A stretch of DNA of 64,000 nucleotides from Chryseobacterium oleae (GCF_900115055.1 NZ_FOVD01000002.1:620001-684000); one strand, 5' to 3'. Counted from the stretch's first letter, positions 27,216-35,244 are shown. Notes: generated by a model not told the origin, from the sequence alone. A program made the numbers and translations.

Positions 27216-28034
27216 TTATCCCTGTAAAACCGGAATAATATGCTCCCATTTCAGCTGTTGCGCATAGTCCAGCGCTGTTTTTCCGTTTTTGGATTTTACA
27301 TTTTTGTCAGCTCCGGCTTCTAACGCGATTTTTACAGAAGTTAAATTTCCTGCAATCGTTTCTTTGTGCAGAAGCGTAAGGCCATTATCATCCGCATGGG
27401 TCAGTTCATCAGGATATTCCTGTAGAAATTTCACAAATTCACCTTCCATATTTCTGCTCATTGGATGTTCTGTCAGATTTTCCGGCTTTTCCTTCTGCTC
27501 ATTGACGACAAGGATCTCGTTGAAATCTCCGAAATCCAGCTGCCAGGCATCATCATGTTCCATTCTTTCATCTTCCGGCATATCGGCACGCATTTTATGA
27601 ATCGTAAATCCGCCGTAAGTTTTCGGTAGAGGATTTTCAGTTGAAGAAAACAGTTTGGAAAGTCCTGTAGGTTTCTTTACTGCCGGAGTAATGGCAAATA
27701 ACCAGTCGCTGATCTCATTCAGAGGGATTTCAAAATAATCTCCGGCCTGTATATTGGTCAGATCGTTGGGATTATTGATCAGAAAACCGCTTACGGTGTC
27801 ACCGTCAAAATCAATTTCATTGATCCACATATGTTCTACAGTAATTTCTCCGGTTCCAGGATCTTCCTGACTGAATGAAGCTTTCACACAGGCAAGGTCA
27901 AGGCCCGGTATAATCCTTCTGTTTTCCCAGGACTGCTCCCGCCAGAAATATTTAAAAGTTTCTCTTGCTTTTTCATACGCTTCGATCATTTTGGGATCTT
28001 TCCCATCAGTAAATACAAACGAATTCTCTTCCAT
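27216..28034 (-). CDS. DUF2314 plus ankyrin-repeat protein, immunity-like
   Basis: A 272-residue cytosolic protein. Residues ~15-125 match the DUF2314 (YegJ-like) pattern (ACVKASFSQ, EHMWINEIDFDGDTVSGFLINNP, GDYFEIPLNEISDWLF). The C-terminal third contains two ankyrin repeats (DNGLTLLHKETIAGNLTSVK, IALEAGADKNVKSKNGKTAL). DUF2314 and ankyrin proteins both occur among immunity genes of polymorphic toxins. It lies just upstream of the RHS operon on the same strand. Confidence 0.78.
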   Translation of the reverse strand: MEENSFVFTDGKDPKMIEAYEKARETFKYFWREQSWENRRIIPGLDLACVKASFSQEDPGTGEITVEHMWINEIDFDGDTVSGFLINNPNDLTNIQAGDYFEIPLNEISDWLFAITPAVKKPTGLSKLFSSTENPLPKTYGGFTIHKMRADMPEDERMEHDDAWQLDFGDFNEILVVNEQKEKPENLTEHPMSRNMEGEFVKFLQEYPDELTHADDNGLTLLHKETIAGNLTSVKIALEAGADKNVKSKNGKTALDYAQQLKWEHIIPVLQG

Positions 28035-28183
28035 TGTGATTGGTGGTTGATAAGTTAATAGTTGATAATGATGCCGGGTTCAAAAGTGTCTGAAACGCTC
28101 TTAAATCCGGCATATTTTATTTCACTAAAGTACGAAAAAATATAAACAAATGTTTGATTTTTTCGGTAAAATTTCAATGTATT

Positions 28184-28822
28184 TTATTCTTTATCTGCCA
28201 TTTTAGGAAGAAGAGCAGCGGTTTTGTAGTAACTTATATCTGCGTCAATTTTGCTTTGCAGATTTTTAAAAGTAGCATATTCATAATGTTCCCATTCCTC
28301 ATCGTTGTCAGGATTGGGTGTTTTATCAATAGCCAGTTCCAGTTTTCCGTCTTCCTGATAGCTGAATTCGATAGCTGCATATTTTTCGCCGTTTTCATCA
28401 TCAGCATACCAGCATTTCGTTGTTCTTTCCGGTATGGGCTGAAGCGTTTCATTATCAAGGATTTGAGAGCAGATGAAATTCTCAGGATCATGGTGATAAA
28501 AAACGGTCTTTGAAACCAAGGGCTTTTCATCTACAGCCAGCGAATACATTTTATTGGTGGCAATGATGAAATCTCCGGCAGATTCTCTTTTTTCAATATC
28601 AAAAAGATCAGATTTTTCCTTCAGATAGTTTACGATCTCTTTTTCATCCTCCTCATGGTTCATGAAATAATTGATGCTGTAGATTTCATCTTCGGTGAGA
28701 AACTCGATTTCTTTCAGCACTTCAGAATCTTTTTCGTAATAATATAAATGATAGTCGTCTAATTTCTCAGCTTTGGCTTTTGAAATCACTTCTCCAAAAA
28801 TGTTTTTGTATACTTTTTTCAT
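28184..28822 (-). CDS. Hypothetical acidic protein, immunity-like
   Basis: A 212-residue soluble protein, strongly acidic (EHYEYATF, DEDEKEIVNYL-type stretches), no signal peptide, no family I recognise. It contains CWYADDENGEKYAAIEF, suggestive of a beta-sheet domain. It is one of four acidic low-GC genes in the same direction upstream of the RHS operon. An immunity role is possible but rests on position and composition. Confidence 0.5.
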   Translation of the reverse strand: MKKVYKNIFGEVISKAKAEKLDDYHLYYYEKDSEVLKEIEFLTEDEIYSINYFMNHEEDEKEIVNYLKEKSDLFDIEKRESAGDFIIATNKMYSLAVDEKPLVSKTVFYHHDPENFICSQILDNETLQPIPERTTKCWYADDENGEKYAAIEFSYQEDGKLELAIDKTPNPDNDEEWEHYEYATFKNLQSKIDADISYYKTAALLPKMADKE

Positions 28823-29245
28823 GTTAGTCGTTTAATGTACGTTGTGTTACCATTGTGTTTATGTCAGGGAAAATTGGGAATATCTCACACACCCTTAAAT
28901 CCCGCAGCTTTTAGATGGAATTATCTTGCTTTGGTTAAGTTGGCCATTGAAATTTTATGCAGTTTCATACAGCATTTTTTCAGGATGATTATTCCTGAAG
29001 TTCAAAAGCCATTGATATTTACAGTTGTGGTAGAAATTCGTTGATAGTGTTAGGATACACGTATCATTAACGGAATTGTGATCCGTTAAAGGGATTAGGG
29101 TTTTATTCTGGTTGTCTGTATGACATACCATTTGTACTTTTTCCCATAAGCATGGATGCTGTCCACGAGTTTAAAATTTTTACTTCTGTACTCAGTTTTC
29201 ATGGGTGTTTTTTTTATGAGTTCAAATATATTTAAAATCAGAGAA
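28823..29245. other. Intergenic region with a small perfect hairpin
   Basis: The only structures I see are TTAACGGA-ATTGTGA-TCCGTTAA at 29067-29089 and TCAGGA-TGATTAT-TCCTGA at 28980-28998. No gene. Confidence 0.4.
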
Positions 29246-30088
29246 TTAAGGAATAATATCTGAATTTTTATAATAAGGATTTTTTGATAAGAAACCCGGG
29301 TATATCAGATCTATCTGTGAAGCGTAAATATAGGGGGTCTCTGCATTACAATGTTCGATGGCGGAAAACGCACCATGATCATCATATAAAAGCTCTACAC
29401 TATACTGAAGTTGTTCGTCAAAATAATATTTTCTGATGATTACCTCTGACTCTCCTTTAAAGTAATTTTCTTCCTTTTCATATATCATCCTATTATTGTT
29501 GTCATAAAGGCTGGTAAGATAAAACTCATCATTCTTTCCCTTACTATAGGCTGTACTGAATTCTTTTCTGTATCCACCAATGTTTTCAGTTTTTATCAAA
29601 GAAAAATCCACCTCATGAAATGTTTTTACCAAAGCTGAAACTATTTCCTCTTCAGATTCATATTCTTTAAGATAGTACTGAAATTCAGAGTGTTTATCTA
29701 CAATCGCTTTGTCAAATGGAGCAGTAAGAAGAAAATCTTTCCATGAAAAAAGAAGTTCCTTAAGATCTGAAAAAGGAATTTCCTGCAGGAGGGTCTGCTC
29801 AGGATCAATATCCTCAAAAAGAACAGAAATATCCGTGTATCTCATGGTGGGAAAATCAAGATAGATTCCCATGCAGTACTCGGGATCATAGAAACCTTCA
29901 GAAATAATGAAATCAATCTCTGAAACTATTTCATCAATGCTGTCGTCATCTTTAAATCGGCTTAGAAAATACCCCAGGAAATCATTGTCCACGCGGTGTA
30001 TGGCTGTTTTCATATTCACCGTCTTATCACCGGGAAAAGTGAAGGGACGGTCTACAAAAAAAAGCTTATATTTTTCTAAAATCTGCAT
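29246..30088 (-). CDS. Hypothetical protein, immunity-like
   Basis: A 280-residue soluble protein with many aromatic and acidic residues (SEIDFIISEGFYDPEYCMGI, FSDLKELLFSWKDFLL). No signal peptide and no recognised domain. The composition resembles its neighbours at 28184 and 30202. It stands alone between spacers of more than 100 bp, so it may be an independent orphan immunity gene. Confidence 0.5.
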   Translation of the reverse strand: MQILEKYKLFFVDRPFTFPGDKTVNMKTAIHRVDNDFLGYFLSRFKDDDSIDEIVSEIDFIISEGFYDPEYCMGIYLDFPTMRYTDISVLFEDIDPEQTLLQEIPFSDLKELLFSWKDFLLTAPFDKAIVDKHSEFQYYLKEYESEEEIVSALVKTFHEVDFSLIKTENIGGYRKEFSTAYSKGKNDEFYLTSLYDNNNRMIYEKEENYFKGESEVIIRKYYFDEQLQYSVELLYDDHGAFSAIEHCNAETPYIYASQIDLIYPGFLSKNPYYKNSDIIP

Positions 30089-30201
30089 TATTTCATGATT
30101 AAATGTACATTGAAACAGACATTGAGATCTATAGTTTATTAGTTTTTATTAAAAAGACAAAATTCGATTTATTTTATTGCTGTTCGATATTGATTTTTAC
30201 A

Positions 30202-30630
30202 TTAAACATCTTTTATAAAGTCCTCGTATTCATAGTAAAACCTTTCAAAACCATCCATTTTATCCCAGAAAAATTCGAAAATTTCCTGCCAGGTATTTTT
30301 GTTGAATACAGAAACTCCGTGTTTTTCAACCCAGATTTTACTGATGACTTTTCCATTTTCAAGCGTAAAAAATTCTTCCTTTTGAAAGTCTCCGATAAAA
30401 TCTTTCAAAATATCTTCCAAAGACCAGATCTTCTCATAATAGGCATTCCGGAAGATCTCATCCTTCATTTCGATATCCAATGAGACCTCCGCTTTTTTAT
30501 TATCGGCATTAAATTTAAATGACATATCCTTGATCTTCGTATCATAGAGGAGCCATTTTCTGGGAAAAGACTTTCCAAAAGCCGTCCAAAATTCCTTTTT
30601 TAGCTGTTGAGCTTCTTGTTTACTGAACAT
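30202..30630 (-). CDS. DUF4268-like protein
   Basis: A 142-residue protein. The pattern MFSKQEAQQLKKEFWTAFG, then YDTKIKDMSFKFNADNKKAE and WQEIFEFFWDKMDGFERFYY matches the small DUF4268 proteins common in Flavobacteriia. The biochemical role is unknown. It stands alone, convergent to nothing, and its start is about 130 bp from the divergent Rrf2 regulator. Confidence 0.7.
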   Translation of the reverse strand: MFSKQEAQQLKKEFWTAFGKSFPRKWLLYDTKIKDMSFKFNADNKKAEVSLDIEMKDEIFRNAYYEKIWSLEDILKDFIGDFQKEEFFTLENGKVISKIWVEKHGVSVFNKNTWQEIFEFFWDKMDGFERFYYEYEDFIKDV

Positions 30631-30762
30631 GTGACAAACATAAGAATTTAATGGGAAAAGAACAACGTTATGAAAGTTAATGTATCAATAAGAGAAAATA
30701 CATTTTTTCAATCGTCACGTTCCCATTTATATAATTCAAACTATTTTCTTATTTTTGCTGTA

Positions 30763-31170
30763 ATGCTTTCAAAAAAATCCCAATATGCTTTTAAAGCGCT
30801 TTCGTACCTTGTAGAAAAAAGGAATGATGGCCCGGTCCTTATATCCGAAATTGCGGAACGTAAGAAGATCCCTTTAAAGTTTTTAGAAAATATCCTGCTG
30901 GAATTAAAAAAGGCAGATATCCTTGACAGTAAAAAAGGTAAGGGAGGAGGATACTTCCTGAGAGAAAACCCTGAAAATGTGAAACTGGCCAAGATTATCA
31001 GATTGGTGAACGGCCCTATAGCCATGCTTCCATGTGTCAGCTTAAACTTCTATGAAAAATGTGAAGACTGCAATGAAGATCACTGCGGGCTTCATGATGT
31101 ACTTATTGAAGTGCGGGACGCCTCACTGAATATTCTTGAGAAAAAAACTTTAATGGATCTGGTTGATTAA
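30763..31170 (+). CDS. Rrf2 family transcriptional regulator with four cysteines
   Basis: A 135-residue DNA-binding regulator. MLSKKSQYAFKALSYLVEKR is the canonical Rrf2 start, followed by the winged helix (VLISEIAERKKIPLKFLENI, then LDSKKGKGGGYFLRENP). Cys91, Cys100, Cys103 and Cys108 (LPCVSLNFYEKCEDCNEDHC) form a possible Fe-S or metal cluster site, although the spacing differs from IscR. I preferred the ATG at 30763 over one at 30670 because the family motif begins there. A TATTTTTG element at 30750-30757 lies only 5 bp upstream, implying a very short or leaderless transcript. A TSUP transporter follows, so a sulfur or redox role is plausible (inference). Confidence 0.88.
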   Translation: MLSKKSQYAFKALSYLVEKRNDGPVLISEIAERKKIPLKFLENILLELKKADILDSKKGKGGGYFLRENPENVKLAKIIRLVNGPIAMLPCVSLNFYEKCEDCNEDHCGLHDVLIEVRDASLNILEKKTLMDLVD

Positions 31171-31205
31171 CCCGGTCCTTTTTTTTGAATAATTAGTCTA
31201 CTTTT

Positions 31206-31236
31206 TTGGTAGGATAATATTTTTATTTGATATTTG
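31206..31236 (+). promoter_or_regulatory. Candidate promoter of the TSUP transporter gene
   Basis: TTG at 31206-31208, a 20-nt spacer, then GATATTTG at 31229-31236, a near-consensus TAnnTTTG with one mismatch. Transcription from here would give a leader of about 115 nt containing the folded element at 31269-31352. Confidence 0.5.
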
Positions 31237-31268
31237 CAGTAGCCCAAATGACCCAATCACGCTAAAAA

Positions 31269-31352
31269 CTGCTCTGGTGCAGGTATTAAAAGTTTCTGAG
31301 ACCACAGATCAATCTAAAAAATCAGATTTGTGAAACTGAAAGGGTAGAGCAG
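31269..31352 (+). ncRNA. Candidate structured leader RNA upstream of the TSUP transporter
   Basis: CTGCTCT (31269-31275) pairs with AGAGCAG (31346-31352) to close the element. Inside, AGTTT (31291-31295) pairs with AAACT (31333-31337), and CACAGATC (31303-31310) pairs with GATTTGTG (31325-31332, one G-U) around a 14-nt loop. The unpaired joining strands (GGTGCAGGTATTAAA and GAAAGGG) are purine-rich as in ligand pockets. I could not match it to a known riboswitch class. No start codon lies within the fold, and the coding start at 31361 follows closely. Confidence 0.5.
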
Positions 31353-31360
31353 GAGCTGTA

Positions 31361-32260
31361 ATGATATGTAATATGATAATTTCAAGAAAAATTCAGATAA
31401 GACTCAATGTATTCTTTTTTACAGCCGCAGTCCTGCTGATCTCCGTTTTGTCCATGTACGAACTCGGCTATATGGATGAGCTGCTGAATATTTTAGCCAA
31501 AGACAATTATGTATTTTACTGGATGCTTCTGGTAGGAGTTGTAGCAGAAATTGTAGCGGGATCTATGGGAATGGGCTATGGCGTGATTTGTACAACAACA
31601 CTTCTTTTCCTCAATATTCCGCCTCATATTGTGAGTGCAAGTATCCATTCAGCGGAAAGTTTTACGACAGCTGCGGGAAGTTTAAGCCATATCAAACTCA
31701 AAAATGTAAGTAAAAGTCTGGTTAAAAAGCTGGCCATTCCGGCAGTCATCGGGGCTATTATCGGAGCAGTAAGTCTTACATATCTGGGAGAATATTATGC
31801 TAAAATCACCAAAACGGTTATTGCTTTCTACACCCTTTACCTGGGAATCCAGATTTTGTCCAACGCTTTTAAAAAGAAACAGAACCGGGCTATGAAAAGG
31901 AAGACGAACCTTACAAGGCTGGGTGTCATTGGTGGCTTCATAGATTCTTTTGCCGGGGGAGGTTGGGGACCATTGGTGACCGGAACCCTGATTAAAAATG
32001 CATTCACACCAAGATTTGCAGTGGGAAGTTCTACTGTGGCTAAATTTATACTGACCATAACGGCTGCTGTCACTTTTTTCTTTACCCTCGGAATCCAGCA
32101 CTGGAATATTATCCTGGGACTTCTGATCGGCGGAATTATCACGGCTCCTTTTTCTGCCATGCTTACAGCAAAGCTTCCGGTGAAAAAAATGTTCATAGTC
32201 ATTGGAATCCTTGTGATTGTGATGAGTTCCATAACTATTTATAAATCAGTTTTTAATTAA
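31361..32260 (+). CDS. TSUP family anion transporter (TauE/SafE-like)
   Basis: A 299-residue integral membrane protein with about eight helices in two homologous halves. GSMGMGYGVICTTTLLFLNIPPHIVSASIHSAES in the first half (residues 60-100) and a matching GGFIDSFAGGGWGPLVTGTLI in the second are the TSUP signatures. Such proteins move sulfite, sulfoacetate, thiosulfate or related anions. It follows an Rrf2 regulator and carries a structured leader, both of which fit sulfur control, but the substrate is unproven. ATG codons at 31361 and 31373 are both possible starts. Confidence 0.85.
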   Translation: MICNMIISRKIQIRLNVFFFTAAVLLISVLSMYELGYMDELLNILAKDNYVFYWMLLVGVVAEIVAGSMGMGYGVICTTTLLFLNIPPHIVSASIHSAESFTTAAGSLSHIKLKNVSKSLVKKLAIPAVIGAIIGAVSLTYLGEYYAKITKTVIAFYTLYLGIQILSNAFKKKQNRAMKRKTNLTRLGVIGGFIDSFAGGGWGPLVTGTLIKNAFTPRFAVGSSTVAKFILTITAAVTFFFTLGIQHWNIILGLLIGGIITAPFSAMLTAKLPVKKMFIVIGILVIVMSSITIYKSVFN

Positions 32261-32348
32261 ATCAGACCTTATTTGTAGAAAAATAAATGCTTGAAAAACA
32301 TTTTTCGTTTTGAAAATATTCTACTTTTACATCACTAAATATTAGAAC

Positions 32349-32639
32349 ATGAATTTACATATAGTAGCACTTTTTAAGTTTAACGAAAACTATCTGATGG
32401 ACGCTGTAGAGCTCTTCCAAAACCTCGTAAAGGAGACGAGAAAAGAGGAAGGATGTCTTCAGTACGACCTTATTGAAGATAAAGATAACAAAGGAACCTT
32501 CTTTCTGATCGAATTATGGGAAAGCGTTGAGCACCATAGCGGGCATCTTGGACAGGACCATCTTCTTAATTTCCGTAAAGATGCTTCAAAAATGATGGAA
32601 AGCGCTGCGGAGGTGTATAAGGGGTTTAAGATTTATTGA
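32349..32639 (+). CDS. Antibiotic biosynthesis monooxygenase (ABM) domain protein
   Basis: A 96-residue single-domain ABM protein (HIVALFKFNENYLMDAVELF, then EEGCLQYDLIEDKDNKGTFF, then ELWESVEHHSGHL). These small dimeric ferredoxin-fold proteins oxidise quinols or related compounds without cofactor, or degrade haem in the IsdG branch. The sequence fits the YgiN-like quinol monooxygenase group better than IsdG, as far as I can judge. An array of 8-nt units follows the stop. Confidence 0.82.
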   Translation: MNLHIVALFKFNENYLMDAVELFQNLVKETRKEEGCLQYDLIEDKDNKGTFFLIELWESVEHHSGHLGQDHLLNFRKDASKMMESAAEVYKGFKIY

Positions 32640-32645
32640 TTTTTA

Positions 32646-32778
32646 AGATTTAAAGATTTAAAGATTTAAAGATTTAAAAATTGAAGAATTGAAGCATTGA
32701 AGCATTTAAAAATTCAGGTTAAGTAATCATAGGATCTCTTAATCTTTAAATCTTTCAATTTTTTAATCTTTCAATTAA
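32646..32778. repeat. Two opposed 8-nt-period arrays between convergent genes
   Basis: 32646-32717 runs in octads AGATTTAA (x4), AAATTGAA, GAATTGAA, GCATTGAA, GCATTTAA, AAATTCAG. All but the last carry TAA or TGA in the plus sense. 32739-32778 runs in octads TTAATCTT, TAAATCTT, TCAATTTT, TTAATCTT, TCAATTAA, whose minus-strand reading carries a stop triplet per unit in the sense of the gene that ends at 32867. The two arrays are partly complementary and could fold together in RNA. Confidence 0.85.
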
Positions 32779-32794
32779 AAATAAAATACCACAT

Positions 32795-32827
32795 AAAAGG
32801 CGGTCTCAGATTCTGAAACCGCCTTTT
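32795..32827. terminator. Terminator between the ABM gene and the HmuY-T9SS gene
   Basis: AAAAGGCGGT...ACCGCCTTTT, a 10-bp stem with A and T tails on both sides. It suits the minus-strand gene ending at 32867 and the plus-strand gene ending at 32639. Confidence 0.85.
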
Positions 32828-32866
32828 GATTAGAAAAAATAGAAAGTATTAAAATTTTGAGTTTAT

Positions 32867-34165
32867 TTATTTCACGATAAGTTTTTTCGTTTCCGTACTG
32901 CCTCCGAAAGTGATTTTTACAATATAATTTCCGGCAGTAAGGTGAGATAAGTTCAGATCCTGCTTGTAGAAACCAGCCTGATTGGTCAGTTCTGCAGTAT
33001 GTACTTTTTTCCCGGTAAGGTCATAGACTTCTATGCTTCCTTTGTTGTTTGCTTTTTCTTTAACGTCAAAAAGAACCGTTACTTTTTTGTCAGCCGTTGT
33101 AGGGTTTGGATAGATCCCGAAAGAAGCTTTTTTGCTTACTTCTGTAATCCCTAAAGTGGATGTAATTTTCTTGTATTTGAAATACATATTTCCGGTTTGA
33201 GTCCCTTCATTGGAAATGAAATACATTCTGTAATAGTCTGACCCCTGTTTTACGTAATATACCGCATCAGAATATACTCCCGAAGTAGGCTTCCATGAAT
33301 GACCGATAGTTGTAATATTACTGGAGAATGCATTGGATGCAGGAATAGTAGATGTCGCTGTTTCCTGAGTCTCAGGTCTTACTTTGGCTACTGTGATATT
33401 TGAATTCTGGATAACCCCGGACATTCTGTATTTCATGGTTTGTGGGTTTCCCTGTGGGTCTGTATAAGGGTAATCTGTGTAATATCTTGTAAACATCATA
33501 TCCCAGTTGGCTCTTGAAGGCTCAAGGTTGGAAACCTTTTCACCGGTAGCAAATGAGAAGTAGTTGAAATAAGCATCATCACTTCCGTTGGCAACTGTTT
33601 TTGTTTGTGTAGCATCCCATGAAGAGGTAGCTGCATTCCATTTTGCATATTTAAAAGTGTAACCTGAAAAATAATCTTCAATCATAAATTTAACAGATGC
33701 TCCTGAAGCGTACTGCATAATGAAGATTACTTTTCCTTCTACATGATGGTTTAAAGGGTTATATTCTCCCCATCCATAGGTTGCCGATCCTTGTTCAAAA
33801 GCACCTTCCTGCAGGAAGTTCGTATTGTCAACATTAAAAAGTGGGGCTCCGTAAGAAGCTACGCTATTGCTAGTGATCGTATTCCAGTCAGAAGGGTTAG
33901 CAGACGCCTGATACACTTTGATATCATAAGCGTCATTAATTCTTGTTCCAAAATTAGTTGCAGAAGCTCTGTAAAAAGCTACATCCCATGAATTAGCGGG
34001 CTGTGATACTATATTATTGGCACTAAAATCGAAAAAAACACGGTTCTGGTAACTGCTCCCCATAGACAGATTAACTGTCGTGTATCCATTAGCATCCGTC
34101 TGTGCCAGTACTGTTTGTTGAACTGAAAGTGCAAACAAAGAGGTCAAAAGTAATTTTGTTGTCAT
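32867..34165 (-). CDS. HmuY-like haem-binding protein with a T9SS sorting domain
   Basis: A 432-residue secreted protein. Signal peptide MTTKLLLTSLFALSVQQTVLAQ. The body has the HmuY pattern of paired W-D-(V/L/M)-x-F strands (SWDVAFYRASATNFG, later NWDMMFTRYYTDYPY) and GKVIFIMQYASGASVKF. The C-terminal ~75 residues are a T9SS type A domain (FGIYPNPTTADKKVTVLFDV to the end LIVK). HmuY in Porphyromonas is a haemophore, and here T9SS export would put it outside the cell. Its promoter carries two copies of the iron-type palindrome around a TACTTTTG element, tying it to the haem operon 1.5 kb away. Confidence 0.78.
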   Translation of the reverse strand: MTTKLLLTSLFALSVQQTVLAQTDANGYTTVNLSMGSSYQNRVFFDFSANNIVSQPANSWDVAFYRASATNFGTRINDAYDIKVYQASANPSDWNTITSNSVASYGAPLFNVDNTNFLQEGAFEQGSATYGWGEYNPLNHHVEGKVIFIMQYASGASVKFMIEDYFSGYTFKYAKWNAATSSWDATQTKTVANGSDDAYFNYFSFATGEKVSNLEPSRANWDMMFTRYYTDYPYTDPQGNPQTMKYRMSGVIQNSNITVAKVRPETQETATSTIPASNAFSSNITTIGHSWKPTSGVYSDAVYYVKQGSDYYRMYFISNEGTQTGNMYFKYKKITSTLGITEVSKKASFGIYPNPTTADKKVTVLFDVKEKANNKGSIEVYDLTGKKVHTAELTNQAGFYKQDLNLSHLTAGNYIVKITFGGSTETKKLIVK

Positions 34166-34193
34166 AACAAGTAAAATTTATATGTTATTCTTA

Positions 34194-34210
34194 TTTAGAA
34201 TGATTCTACA
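34194..34210. promoter_or_regulatory. Iron-type operator 1 (proximal) of the HmuY-T9SS gene
   Basis: TTTAGAATGATTCTACA is a 17-bp palindrome with one mismatch, centred on 34202, just downstream of the TACTTTTG -7 element (34216-34209, minus strand) and overlapping its last two bases. It resembles Fur-type boxes in symmetry and AT content. The regulator is inferred. Confidence 0.65.
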
Positions 34211-34216
34211 AAAGTA
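34209..34216 (-). promoter_or_regulatory. -7 promoter element of the HmuY-T9SS gene
   Basis: TACTTTTG on the minus strand, an exact TAnnTTTG. It sits between the two palindromes, the typical geometry for a repressor blocking RNA polymerase. Confidence 0.65.
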
Positions 34217-34224
34217 TATAATTA

Positions 34225-34241
34225 TTTTTAATCATTCTAAA
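34225..34241. promoter_or_regulatory. Iron-type operator 2 (distal) of the HmuY-T9SS gene
   Basis: TTTTTAATCATTCTAAA, centre 34233, 31 bp from the centre of operator 1 and 17 bp upstream of the first base of the -7 element. Confidence 0.6.
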
Positions 34242-34311
34242 TAAAAACATGATATTTGTCGTGTTTCTATTTAATTCTACGATTAATATTCATGATTTTG
34301 AAGATAAAAAG

Positions 34312-34340
34312 AGCCGGCTGGAAAACTTCCAACCGGCTTT
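34312..34340 (-). terminator. Terminator of the 34366-35184 gene
   Basis: AGCCGGCTGGAA / TTCCAACCGGCT, an 11-of-12-bp stem, followed on the minus strand by TTTTTATC. Confidence 0.85.
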
Positions 34341-34365
34341 ATAAAGGGATACTGTCTAATAAACC

Positions 34366-35184
34366 TTATTTTTTGATGAACTTAGATTTTACTACTGAAC
34401 CTTCTGCAGTTTCAACAAGCATATAGTAAACGCCTGTATGCAATCCGCTGATGTCAAATTTTTGTGCTTTTAATTTTCCTTCAGCTACTTTTTGTCCTGA
34501 AGCAGAATAAACTTCAATATTTTTAGGTTCTGTTCTCGTGATAAATTCTAAAGCTGTGTTGCTTGAATTTACTGCAAATTTGAAGTTCTCATTTACTTTA
34601 GCAGTATCATTAACTCCTAAAGAACTAGAAGCTTTATATACTACATCATCAACCTGTATTGCTACGTGAGTGGCTGAAGGTGTAAATTTAAAAACGATAT
34701 ATGAACCTGTAGAAGCTGGAATATTAACAGTGATATTTTGTGTTACTCCAATTGTCGTTACATTAATAAGATTCCCTACTGGTACGAAAGTAGTCATGTC
34801 ACTAGGGCTTGTAGAAACCCCGATCTGAATGGTTCCAGGACCTGGAGAAGGAGATACCAACGTCGTTGTGAATGTTAAAACTTTATTTCCTGTAGGAGCC
34901 TCTATCTGAGGAGAAATAAGGTAAGAAGAAGCTGTTGCATTATTACCTGCATAAGACTGGACAAATCTCTGAGTATTATCACTTTCAAGGGCAGCTACAA
35001 TCATTCTAGGCGGTGCTGGTGGAAATGCACCTGTTATAGGAGCAACTACCGCAGCCCAGCCACCCTGTGGAAATGTAATGGTTCCGGTAGTAAAGTTGTT
35101 GAAATTTTCATTAAGCGTAGCTACTTGTGCATTCGCTGTAAAAGCCGTAAACATTAAAGTTCCTAAAAGTAGTTTTAATTTCAT
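34366..35184 (-). CDS. Secreted beta-sandwich protein with a T9SS sorting domain, iron-type promoter
   Basis: A 272-residue secreted protein. Signal peptide MKLKLLLGTLMFTAFTANAQ. The body resembles the choice-of-anchor J / cleaved-adhesin fold (LNENFNNFTTGTITFPQGGW, SYLISPQIEAPTGNKVLTFT, YIVFKFTPSATHVAIQVDDV). The C-terminus is a T9SS type A domain (NIEVYSASGQKVAEGKL..., ending FIKK). The promoter carries the same pair of palindromes as the HmuY-T9SS gene with identical spacing, so it is probably co-regulated with haem uptake. Its molecular role is unknown. It could be an adhesin or a haem-protein binder. Confidence 0.75.
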   Translation of the reverse strand: MKLKLLLGTLMFTAFTANAQVATLNENFNNFTTGTITFPQGGWAAVVAPITGAFPPAPPRMIVAALESDNTQRFVQSYAGNNATASSYLISPQIEAPTGNKVLTFTTTLVSPSPGPGTIQIGVSTSPSDMTTFVPVGNLINVTTIGVTQNITVNIPASTGSYIVFKFTPSATHVAIQVDDVVYKASSSLGVNDTAKVNENFKFAVNSSNTALEFITRTEPKNIEVYSASGQKVAEGKLKAQKFDISGLHTGVYYMLVETAEGSVVKSKFIKK

Positions 35185-35196
35185 AACGTATCTTTA

Positions 35197-35213
35197 TTTA
35201 GAATTATTCCACA
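35197..35213. promoter_or_regulatory. Iron-type operator 1 of the 34366-35184 gene
   Basis: TTTAGAATTATTCCACA, centre 35205, downstream of the -7 element. Confidence 0.6.
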
Positions 35214-35219
35214 AAAATA
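35212..35219 (-). promoter_or_regulatory. -7 promoter element of the 34366-35184 gene
   Basis: TATTTTTG on the minus strand, an exact TAnnTTTG match, placed between the two palindromes exactly as in the HmuY-T9SS promoter. Confidence 0.65.
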
Positions 35220-35227
35220 AGTATTAA

Positions 35228-35244
35228 TTTTTAATTGTTCTAAA
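35228..35244. promoter_or_regulatory. Iron-type operator 2 of the 34366-35184 gene
   Basis: TTTTTAATTGTTCTAAA, centre 35236, 31 bp from operator 1 and 17 bp upstream of the -7 element, the same geometry as at 34225-34241. Confidence 0.6.

Noticed and set aside
27061..27267. 68-codon plus-strand reading frame
   Set aside because: It runs through a strong terminator hairpin and into the 3' end of the DUF2314 gene on the other strand.
31240..31360. SAM-I, SAM-II, TPP or cobalamin riboswitch
   Set aside because: CTGAGA and GGTGC words occur, but the conserved cores of these classes are missing; kept only as an unassigned structured leader.
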